Position numbers and translations under genes: made by a program. A stretch of DNA of 8,516 bases from Reyranella sp. (GTDB taxonomy: Bacteria > Pseudomonadota > Alphaproteobacteria > Reyranellales > Reyranellaceae): the NCBI GenBank assembly GCA_030681635.1, contig JAUXRT010000391.1, positions 1-8,516 of the forward strand, in the 5' to 3' direction. Every line of letters begins with the position of its first letter. The first letter of the stretch is position 1. Positions 1 to 5,711 of this stretch are shown in pieces. The notes under the pieces are model-generated. The model was not told the origin of the DNA. It did no database searches and was given only the letters and a program-made list of their open reading frames with translations.

Positions 1-21
1 AACGACAAGGGGAGAAGAGGC

Positions 22-864
22 ATGAAGATCGGCATCACGATGTTTCCGACCGACTACGCGGTGCCGCCGCACGAGCTCGCCGTCGAGGCCGAGGCGCGCG
101 GCTTCGAATCGCTGTGGTTCCCCGAGCACAGCCACATTCCCACCAGCCGCAAGTCGCCGTGGCCGGGCGGCGCAGAGCTGCCGAAATGGTACTACGACAC
201 CTACGATCCCTTCGTGGCGATGGGTGCCGCCGCCGTCGTCACCAGGACGATCAAGCTCGGCACCGGCGTCTGCCTGGTGGTGCAGCGCGATCCCATCCAC
301 ACCGCCAAGGAAGTCTCCACCGTCGACCGCCTGTCGGGCGGCCGCGTGTTGTTCGGCATCGGCGGCGGCTGGAACGAGGAGGAGATGGCCGACCACGGCA
401 CCGCCTTCGGCACGCGCTTCAAGCTGATGCGCGAGCGCATCGAGGCGATGAAGGCGATCTGGGGAAACGCCAAGCCGAAATACAGCGGCGAGCTGGTGAA
501 GTTCGACGAGATGATGCAGTGGCCCAAGCCGGTGCAGAAGCCGCATCCGCCGATCATCGTCGGCGGCGGCTTCCCGCAGGGCGCGCGCCGCGCCGTGGCC
601 TATGCCGACGGCTGGATGCCGATCGGTGGCCGTGGCGGCGACACGCTGGCCATGCTGCCGCCGTTCCGCGCGCTGCTGAAAGAGGCCAGCCGGGCCGAAG
701 CGGATGTGCCGGTGACGCTGTTTGGTACAGCCATGGACGGCGAGGCGCTGAAGCGCGCCCGCGACGCCGGCGTCGACCGCGTCGTGTTCGGCGTGCCGCC
801 GCAGGAAAAGGACAAGGTCCTGCCGCTGCTCGACAAAGGTGCAGCGCTCATGCGCGCAATGTAG
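22..864 (+). CDS. LLM class flavin/F420-dependent oxidoreductase
   Basis: This 280-residue protein has the bacterial luciferase-like monooxygenase fold. Visible hallmarks are the N-terminal beta strand MKIGITMFPTD, the FPEHSHIP segment near residues 33-40, the glycine-rich LFGIGGGWNEEE stretch near residues 110-121 and the PPIIVGGG strand near 176-183. This spacing matches the subfamily usually annotated as TIGR03619 (Rv2161c-like, putative F420-dependent). Members are cytoplasmic and use FMN or F420 to oxidise or reduce small organic substrates; the substrate here is unknown. Whether the host makes F420 cannot be seen, so FMN is equally possible. The start is supported by a purine-rich ribosome site (AAGGGGAGAAGAGG, 7-20) just before ATG 22, and the length is normal for the subfamily. 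It ends 163 bases before the lasso-type peptide gene on the same strand. A tailoring role for that peptide is only a guess. Family assignment is confident; cofactor and substrate are not. Confidence 0.9.
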   Translation: MKIGITMFPTDYAVPPHELAVEAEARGFESLWFPEHSHIPTSRKSPWPGGAELPKWYYDTYDPFVAMGAAAVVTRTIKLGTGVCLVVQRDPIHTAKEVSTVDRLSGGRVLFGIGGGWNEEEMADHGTAFGTRFKLMRERIEAMKAIWGNAKPKYSGELVKFDEMMQWPKPVQKPHPPIIVGGGFPQGARRAVAYADGWMPIGGRGGDTLAMLPPFRALLKEASRAEADVPVTLFGTAMDGEALKRARDAGVDRVVFGVPPQEKDKVLPLLDKGAALMRAM

Positions 865-1027
865 CGGTTCTCGCTGCCGCTTCATCGTCATCGTCTTCAT
901 GGTCGGCGTGCGCGCATCAATGTGGCAACAATTGGGTTGGAGGCCCGTCGATGCCGATTGCGATCTGCCGGCGGTGGAGCCATACCCGAAACAACTCATC
1001 GTTCCATATCAGCGTAGGGAGTTTCGC

Positions 1028-1219
1028 ATGCACGACAGACCGATGAACGATTCCGCAGGAACTTCACAGTCGTCACAGCGTCCGGCGAAGAAGCCCTACC
1101 AGCCCCCGGTCCTGACCAGACTGGGTTCACTGCGCGAGTTGACCAAGACCAAGCGGTCCGCCGGTTCCAAGGATGGAAAGAACAACCGATTCACCGGACG
1201 CGCCGCCGGCTATCGCTGA
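1028..1219 (+). CDS. Lasso-type RiPP precursor-like peptide (orphan)
   Basis: This is a 63-residue peptide. Residues 24-40 read YQPPVLTRLGSLRELTK and fit the lasso leader consensus YxxPxLxxxGxxxxxTx at every anchor: Tyr24, Pro27, Leu29, Gly33 and Thr39. In known lasso peptides the conserved Thr is at position -2 and the leader is cut one residue later. That would leave a 23-residue core starting TKRSAGSKDGKNN and ending GRAAGYR. In this register Asp49 is core residue 9, an allowed acceptor for the macrolactam ring. Thr at position 1 is unusual, since Gly, Ala, Ser or Cys is commoner. The core is strongly basic with one acid. The start is ATG 1028 with GGGAG (1017-1021) upstream; an in-frame extension back to 839 enters the previous gene and is rejected. 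No B, C, E or transporter gene is visible nearby. It resembles peptides that databases call lasso RiPP leader-containing proteins. The leader is well supported; conversion to a true lasso is not shown. Confidence 0.8.
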   Translation: MHDRPMNDSAGTSQSSQRPAKKPYQPPVLTRLGSLRELTKTKRSAGSKDGKNNRFTGRAAGYR

Positions 1220-1264
1220 GTCGGCTATCGTTGAGTCGGCTATCGTTGAGTCGGGGGCTATCGC
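1208..1264. repeat. 15-bp tandem repeat over the precursor stop codon
   Basis: The unit GGCTATCGYTGAGTC occurs at 1208-1222, 1223-1237 and 1238-1252, followed by GGG and a partial fourth copy (GGCTATCGC, 1256-1264). The period is 15, so each copy stays in the precursor reading frame and spells Gly-Tyr-Arg-stop-Val. The first copy encodes the real C-terminus and TGA stop of the lasso-type peptide. The partial copy runs into the 3' end of the convergent TfoX gene, whose stop codon is at 1258-1260. The array fills the whole 38-base intergenic gap. Units 2 and 3 are identical, while unit 1 differs by one base (C for T). Slippage duplication is the simplest origin. Confidence 0.9.
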
Positions 1265-1608
1265 TTCTTTCTCTTCGCCGCCACCCGCCGCGCCGCTTCA
1301 AGGGCCAGGCGCGCCCACGCGACGAGTTCGTCGGGTTCGTCGAACAGCCGCTCCGGCGCACGACAGAATGAAAGATCGATGGTGCTGCCCTTCTTCTCGT
1401 AGCTGAGGAGCGGAAAGGACAGGGCCTCCTCGAAGGCCGGCCGGTTGTGCGCGTCCAGCCGGAGATAGAGCATGTTGTCGCTCACCATCCCGAACATCAC
1501 CCCGTCGCAGAACACGCCGGCCTTGCCGAACATGCGCCGCACCGTGACCCGGCCGAGCGGCGCCAGCTGCTCGCGCAGGAACTCGGCAAAGCTGTCGCTG
1601 GCAACCAT
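1258..1608 (-). CDS. TfoX/Sxy N-terminal domain protein
   Basis: This is a 116-residue cytoplasmic protein consisting of a single TfoX N-terminal domain (PF04993 type). The characteristic order is visible: an N-terminal helix (FAEFLREQLAPLG), then VTVRRMFGKAGVFCDGVMFG near residues 21-40, then the strand MLYLRLD, and the conserved SYEKKG near residues 69-74. A basic tail (AAKRKKR) ends the protein. Full-length TfoX/Sxy promotes competence gene expression with CRP in gammaproteobacteria. Stand-alone N-terminal domains like this one are common in alphaproteobacteria and have no established role, so the competence name should not be carried over. The start is supported by GGGAGG six bases before the ATG at 1606-1608 on the - strand. 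The gene converges on the lasso-type peptide gene with 38 bases between stops, and diverges from the MFS gene. Confidence 0.88.
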   Translation of the reverse strand: MVASDSFAEFLREQLAPLGRVTVRRMFGKAGVFCDGVMFGMVSDNMLYLRLDAHNRPAFEEALSFPLLSYEKKGSTIDLSFCRAPERLFDEPDELVAWARLALEAARRVAAKRKKR

Positions 1609-1675
1609 CCCCGTCCTCCCGGCTCGCGCAGGATAGCGCCGCCAAGCCTATGTAGATATGGAGGAGGGGCGTCGC

Positions 1676-1683
1676 GGGGGAGG
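1676..1683 (+). promoter_or_regulatory. Ribosome binding site that decides the MFS start
   Basis: GGGGGAGG ends seven bases before TTG 1691, ideal spacing for initiation. The alternative ATG 1658 has no comparable site upstream. This favours the TTG start for the exporter. Confidence 0.6.
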
Positions 1684-1690
1684 CAATGCA

Positions 1691-3172
1691 TTGACAGTTT
1701 CAAGAACGAACCGCTGGCTCGTGCTGGCGGTGGTATCCAGCGCCTTGTTCCTCATCGTCATCGACATGTCGGTGCTTCACACCGCGCTGCCGACGCTCAC
1801 CCGCGAGCTGGGCGCCAGCGCCTCGGAGAAGCTCTGGATCATCAACGCCTATGCGCTGGTGGTGGCGGGCCTCCTGCCGGGCTGCGGCACGCTGGGCGAC
1901 CGCATCGGCCACAGGCGCATGTTCCTGGCCGGCCTCGTCGTGTTCGGGATGGCCTCGCTGGTCGCGGCCTTTGCGCCGTCGCCCATGCTGCTGATCGCCG
2001 GACGTGCCCTGCTGGCTGTTGGCGCCGCGATCATGATGCCCGCCACGCTGTCGATCATTCGATTGACCTTCGAAGACGAGAGGGAACGCGCGCTGGCGAT
2101 CGGCCTGTGGAGTGCGGTGGCCTCGGGTGGGGCGGCGGCCGGGCCGCTGGTGGGCGGCGTGCTGCTGGAATATTTCTGGTGGGGCTCGGTCTTCCTGGTC
2201 AACGTTCCCGTCGTCGTCGTGGCGCTCCTGGCCACGCTTGTCTTCATTCCCCACAGCGCGGGCCGAAGCGACAGGAGCTGGGACTTCTTCGGCTCGGTGC
2301 TGATCCTGGTCGGGCTGGTGGGCCTTGCCTACGCCTTCAAGGAGTCGGCCATGGCCGCGCCCTCCCTCCCGGTGGCGGCGACGGCGGCGGCGATCGGCGC
2401 GGCGGCGTTCGTCTGGTTTGCCCGCCGCCAGCGCGGCAGCGCCTCTCCGCTGATCGATTTCACCCTGTTCCAGGATCGCGGCTTCAGGCTCGCCGTCTGG
2501 GCCGCGCTGGTCGCGGCCTTCAGCGTGATCGGCCTGTCGCTGGTGCTGAGCCAGCGGCTGCAACTCGTGCTCGGCTATTCGCCGCTGCACGCGGCGCTGT
2601 TCCTGCTGCCGAGTTCGGTGATGGCCTTCGTCGGCGGCCCGCTCGCGGGCGCGTTGACGCCGCGCCATGGCGCCAACCGCGTCATCGCCGGCGGGCTTCT
2701 CCTGGGCACCGTCGGCGTCGCCGGCCTGCTGCTGTCCGCCAATGCCGGCGCGGTGCCCCAGCTCGTGTGCCTGGCGGTCTTTGGCCTGGGCGTCGGCGCG
2801 TCGCTGGCGGCGGCCTCGCACGCCATCATGAGCCACGCCCCGCCCGAGCACGCCGGCATGGCCGCCTCGATCGAGGAAGTGTCCATCGAACTCGGCGGCG
2901 CCATCGGCATCACCGTGCTGGGCAGCATGCTGGCCGGCGTCTACGCGGCGGTTTTCGTCCTGCCGGGCGGGGCGGCGCTGTCGCCCCAGGCGCGTGACGG
3001 CATCGACCAGGCCCTGGCCGCGGCGCAAACCCTGCCGGCCGACGCCGCGCGCCTGCTGATCGCCTCCGCGCACCGGGCGTTCGACAGCGCCTATCTCGCC
3101 GCCCTTGTCGTCAATGCCGTCCTGCTGATGGGTGTCGCCGTCATGGCGTGGCGGGCGCGCCGAAGCGCATGA
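1691..3172 (+). CDS. DHA2-family MFS drug efflux transporter (14 TM)
   Basis: From the TTG start this is a 493-residue inner-membrane proton antiporter of the DHA2 (QacA/SmvA/EmrB-like) group, which expels cationic or lipophilic toxicants. TM1 carries the DHA2 motif around Asp25 (LFLIVIDMSVLHTALP). Motif A is GTLGDRIGHRR (residues 66-76) after TM2, and motif C is GAAAGPLVGG (residues 147-156) followed by the typical FLVNVPV. The hydrophobic segments and the length fit 14 membrane passes. TTG 1691 is chosen because GGGGGAGG lies seven bases upstream and the protein then begins MTVSRTNRWLVL, close to TM1 as in relatives. ATG 1658 would add 11 residues but has no ribosome site, and its first codons themselves look like one. 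The gene is divergent from the TfoX gene across about 80 bases, and no regulator gene is adjacent. Substrate is unknown. Family very likely, start moderately sure. Confidence 0.92.
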   Translation: MTVSRTNRWLVLAVVSSALFLIVIDMSVLHTALPTLTRELGASASEKLWIINAYALVVAGLLPGCGTLGDRIGHRRMFLAGLVVFGMASLVAAFAPSPMLLIAGRALLAVGAAIMMPATLSIIRLTFEDERERALAIGLWSAVASGGAAAGPLVGGVLLEYFWWGSVFLVNVPVVVVALLATLVFIPHSAGRSDRSWDFFGSVLILVGLVGLAYAFKESAMAAPSLPVAATAAAIGAAAFVWFARRQRGSASPLIDFTLFQDRGFRLAVWAALVAAFSVIGLSLVLSQRLQLVLGYSPLHAALFLLPSSVMAFVGGPLAGALTPRHGANRVIAGGLLLGTVGVAGLLLSANAGAVPQLVCLAVFGLGVGASLAAASHAIMSHAPPEHAGMAASIEEVSIELGGAIGITVLGSMLAGVYAAVFVLPGGAALSPQARDGIDQALAAAQTLPADAARLLIASAHRAFDSAYLAALVVNAVLLMGVAVMAWRARRSA

Positions 3173-3259
3173 CCTGTGCGCTGCAATAGCGGTTGAAAGG
3201 ATGGCCATTCCTCAATTACGTTGCAGGCTGGATGCCAATACTGCCTGGGGGGAAACACA

Positions 3260-3976
3260 ATGTGCTACGTCTGTGATTCACGTGGTCTTTCGCGTCGCAC
3301 TGTTTTTTCGGCGGGACTGGGCGCTCTGGCGCTGACGGCGGCAGCCACGGGAGCGGCCACGAGCGCATTCGCTCAGCCGACGCGGGCCGTCGATACCCCT
3401 GATGCGGCGTTTGCCCGCCTGATGGAAGGCAATGCGCGCTATGTCTCCGGCAAATTGAACGAGCGCGACTTCACGGCGGGGCGCGCCGCGCGTGCCCAGG
3501 GCCAGGCGCCGTTTGCCGCCATCCTGGGATGTGCCGATTCACGCGTGGCGCCCGAACTCGCGTTCGACCAGGGGCCTGGCGAATTGTTCATCGTCCGCGT
3601 CGCCGGCAATTTCGTGACGCCCGACGGGCTGGGCAGCCTCGAGTATGGCGCAGCGGTGCTGGGCACCAAGGTGATCATGGTCCTGGGACACACCAGCTGT
3701 GGCGCGATCGGCGCGACGATTGGCGCCCTTCAGAAGGGCAACAACCTGCCCGGCCACATCGCGGGTCTTGTCACGGCCATGAAGCCCGGCGTCGAGTCTG
3801 TCGTGAAGGCCGGTGGAGCCAATCTCGAGCAGCGTGCCGTCGTGGCGAACGTGCAGGCCAATGTGCGCCGGCTGCAGACCGAGAAGCCGATCCTGGGCGA
3901 CATGGTTGCCGCCGGTAAGCTCAAGGTGGTCGGTGCGTACTACGATTTGCCCACCGGCAAGGTTGTTCTGGTCTAG
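3260..3976 (+). CDS. Tat-exported beta-class carbonic anhydrase
   Basis: This 238-residue enzyme should interconvert CO2 and bicarbonate in the periplasm. The zinc-site residues of beta carbonic anhydrases are all present: Cys91 and the Asp93-Arg95 dyad in LGCADSRVAPE, and His144 and Cys147 in VLGHTSCGAIGA. The strand FIVRVAGNFV and the SLEYGAAVLG helix lie between them, as usual. The N-terminus is a Tat-type signal: SRRTVFSAGLG (residues 11-21), then a hydrophobic Ala/Thr-rich stretch ending AFA-QP, giving predicted cleavage after residue 38. Two early cysteines (MCYVC) precede the twin arginines; their role is unknown and they would leave with the signal. Start ATG 3260 is chosen because GGGGGGA ends seven bases before it and because the twin arginines then sit close to the N-terminus; an upstream in-frame ATG (3221) has no such site. 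A small lipoprotein gene follows after 40 bases, suggesting cotranscription. Folding in the cytoplasm with zinc before export fits the Tat route. Confidence 0.92.
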   Translation: MCYVCDSRGLSRRTVFSAGLGALALTAAATGAATSAFAQPTRAVDTPDAAFARLMEGNARYVSGKLNERDFTAGRAARAQGQAPFAAILGCADSRVAPELAFDQGPGELFIVRVAGNFVTPDGLGSLEYGAAVLGTKVIMVLGHTSCGAIGATIGALQKGNNLPGHIAGLVTAMKPGVESVVKAGGANLEQRAVVANVQANVRRLQTEKPILGDMVAAGKLKVVGAYYDLPTGKVVLV

Positions 3977-4016
3977 GCTTCTTGGCGTCACCGGCCACCA
4001 ACGCGGATTGGGACAG

Positions 4017-4367
4017 ATGAAACATCCGCAGCGTTGGGCATTGTTGGCGGCGTTTGTGCTGGTGCTCGGCGCGACGGGTTGCGCAACGCCAGCGGCGTCC
4101 CCGGCTGCGGCTCCGCCGACGACAGACCGGACCACGGCGCAACTCAAGGCGCGCTGCTCGCAGCTCATCGCCTACTTCGATCGTTACGCCGTGGGCCGCA
4201 GCAACGACTCCGACGGCCGACGCAATCACACCCGTCTCGGTGCCGAACACGACTGCCGCAGGGGTCTTTATGCCGAGGGCATTTCGACCATGGAGAAGCT
4301 CTTGCGGAACAAGAAGTTCACGCCGCCGCCTGCCGGGCTGCCCAACGTGCCTGAGGATGACGATTGA
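4017..4367 (+). CDS. Small putative lipoprotein of unknown function
   Basis: This is a 116-residue protein with a short basic start (MKHPQR), a hydrophobic segment (WALLAAFVLVLG) and a lipobox-like ATGC, making Cys22 the likely lipidated residue. Ala at -3 is less usual than Leu but tolerated. A Pro/Ala/Thr linker (residues 25-40) follows, then a compact charged domain with Cys47 and Cys80, which could form a disulfide in the periplasm. The central stretch YFDRYAVGRSNDSDGRRNH and the later HDCRRGLYAEGI look like conserved-family signatures, but I do not recognise the family. The tail is Pro-rich and acidic. The start ATG 4017 gives an intact signal; its ribosome site (GGGACAG) is weak and close, which could mean translation coupled to the carbonic anhydrase gene 40 bases upstream. 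Function is unknown; a role near the carbonic anhydrase is only implied by position. Confidence 0.75.
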   Translation: MKHPQRWALLAAFVLVLGATGCATPAASPAAAPPTTDRTTAQLKARCSQLIAYFDRYAVGRSNDSDGRRNHTRLGAEHDCRRGLYAEGISTMEKLLRNKKFTPPPAGLPNVPEDDD

Positions 4368-4384
4368 TCGTCGGGAGGGCGCGG

Positions 4385-4414
4385 CCGGCCGGGAAGTGAA
4401 GCCTGGCCGGATTT
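4385..4414 (+). terminator. Possible terminator hairpin after the lipoprotein gene
   Basis: A 9-bp GC-rich stem (4385-4393 with 4402-4410, one G-U pair) encloses an 8-base loop, AAGTGAAG. It is followed only by ATTT, so the U-tract is poor. It lies 17 bases after the lipoprotein stop and 54 bases before the hydrolase start, a sensible place to end the upstream transcript or attenuate read-through. Confidence 0.35.
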
Positions 4415-4464
4415 CGGCCCGACCGGATTCCAGATAGGCTTCCGTCGAGGGGAGGGACCTCCGG

Positions 4465-5703
4465 ATGCCCAAGGCAAGCACATATCGCCGGCGAAACCTG
4501 ATCGCCGTGCTCCCCCTGCTCTGGGTCTGTTGCAGCGGGGCATCCGCCCGCGCGGCGCCGGACGAGGAGCTTCTCGGCAGGGACCAGGGCTATCCCGTCG
4601 GCACGCGCACGACCTGGTTCTATGACGAGCGGGTGCGCGTGGGCTCCTTCAGCCATCTCGACAGCATCCTGCCGCATCATCGGTTGCCCCGCGCCGACAA
4701 GCCGCGCGAACTGCCCGTTGCCGCCACCCCGCCCGCCTACCTCTACCAGGGCCGCACGATCGACGACTTCCTCGCCCGGCGGCGGATCACCGGCCTGATG
4801 GTGATCAAGGACGGCGTCGTGCAGGTCGAACGCTATCAATACGACCGCACGCCGGCGCAGCGGCTGCTGTCGAACTCGATGGCCAAGTCGATCACCTCCA
4901 TTGCCGTCGGCATCGCGCTGCAGGAAGGCCGCATCCGCTCGCTCGACGACAACGCCGCGGTCTATGCCCCGGAGCTGGCCGGCTCGGCCTATGGCGAGAC
5001 GCCGATCCGGGCGCTGCTGCGCATGGGCTCCGGCGTCCAGTTCAGCGAGCGCTATGACGGCAGCGACGATCTGTCGAAGTACGTGTCCCGGCAGTTCCGC
5101 GACGGTACCATCGCGGCGCTGCGTTCCTTCGGGACCCGCGATGCGCCGGCGGGTCAGCGCTTCAAGTACGCCTCCGTCGAGACCATCGTGCTCGGCCTCG
5201 TGGTCCGGGGCGCGACGGGGCAGGGGCTCTCGTCCTACGTCACTGAGCGGCTATGGCAGCCCATGGGCGCCGAGGCCGACGCCACCTGGACCGTCGATCC
5301 GGGCGGCATCGAATACGCCTGGGGAAATTTCAATGCCACGCTGCGCGACTGGGGGCGCCTCGCGATGCTGCTGGCCGACGACGGCGTGCGCGACGGCCGC
5401 CAGATCATCCCGCGCGACTACCTGATCGAGGCGACGGACTTCCGCCGCCAGCCGGCCGCCTTCGCGCCGGGGACCGCCACGCCCTATTACGGCTACGCCT
5501 ACCAGTTCTGGACCTATCCGGGATCCAGCCGCCGCTTCGCTCTGCTCGGCGTCTACGGGCAGTCGATCTTCGTCGATCCGCAGCTTCGGCTGGCGCTGGT
5601 CATCACGGCCGCGCAGCGCGACGCGACCAGCACCGGCGATGGCTTCGGTGCCGAGCGCAATGCGCTGTGGCGGAGCCTCGTGGAACGCTACGGCAGCTGG
5701 TGA
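4465..5703 (+). CDS. Exported SxxK serine hydrolase (beta-lactamase/NylB-like fold)
   Basis: This 412-residue protein belongs to the class C beta-lactamase-related serine hydrolases (PF00144, COG1680). The nucleophile motif is Ser138-Met-Ala-Lys141 in LLSNSMAKSITS. The second motif is Tyr235-Ala-Ser237 in FKYASVET, and the third-motif region is LGVYGQSIFVDP (residues 361-372), in place of the KTG of true beta-lactamases. The Y-A-S and GQ forms are closer to the 6-aminohexanoate-dimer hydrolase (NylB)/esterase branch than to antibiotic-degrading enzymes, so an amidase or esterase role is more likely; the substrate is unknown. A signal peptide (basic YRRR, hydrophobic residues 11-22, cleavage near ARA-AP at 30) sends it to the periplasm. 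Start ATG 4465 has GGGGAGGG about eight bases upstream. The gene for a binding protein follows with 8 bases between, so the two are almost surely cotranscribed. Confidence 0.9.
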   Translation: MPKASTYRRRNLIAVLPLLWVCCSGASARAAPDEELLGRDQGYPVGTRTTWFYDERVRVGSFSHLDSILPHHRLPRADKPRELPVAATPPAYLYQGRTIDDFLARRRITGLMVIKDGVVQVERYQYDRTPAQRLLSNSMAKSITSIAVGIALQEGRIRSLDDNAAVYAPELAGSAYGETPIRALLRMGSGVQFSERYDGSDDLSKYVSRQFRDGTIAALRSFGTRDAPAGQRFKYASVETIVLGLVVRGATGQGLSSYVTERLWQPMGAEADATWTVDPGGIEYAWGNFNATLRDWGRLAMLLADDGVRDGRQIIPRDYLIEATDFRRQPAAFAPGTATPYYGYAYQFWTYPGSSRRFALLGVYGQSIFVDPQLRLALVITAAQRDATSTGDGFGAERNALWRSLVERYGSW

Positions 5704-5711
5704 GGGAGCAG

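Noticed and set aside
863..881. Hairpin AGCGG/CCGCT at the end of the LLM gene
   Set aside because: It has a 5-bp stem, a 9-base loop and no T-run after it. It overlaps the stop codon and is too weak to call a terminator.
958..986. Possible promoter TTGCGA, 17 bases, CATACC before the lasso-type peptide gene
   Set aside because: The spacing is right, but the boxes match only four and three of six consensus positions, which is not enough to claim a promoter.
839..1027. In-frame extension of the lasso-type peptide back to ATG 839
   Set aside because: It would begin inside the LLM gene and add 63 residues with no leader features. ATG 1028 has a nearby GGGAG and gives a normal precursor length.
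1173..1406. Small + strand frame whose product repeats AIVES
   Set aside because: The repeat is just the 15-bp DNA array read in another frame. The rest is antisense to the TfoX gene.
1447..2997. Open frame of 516 codons on the + strand in another frame across the TfoX and MFS genes
   Set aside because: It overlaps two genes with clear families. Its product is Arg/Pro/Gly-rich and shows no domain.
1700..3208. Open frame of 502 codons on the - strand opposite the MFS gene
   Set aside because: It is a shadow of the transporter gene. The product is hydrophilic and low in complexity, while the + strand frame has full transporter motifs.
4451..4462. GGAG/CTCC pairing that could mask the hydrolase ribosome site
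   Set aside because: The stem is only 4 bp with a 4-base loop, and such pairings are frequent in GC-rich sequence.
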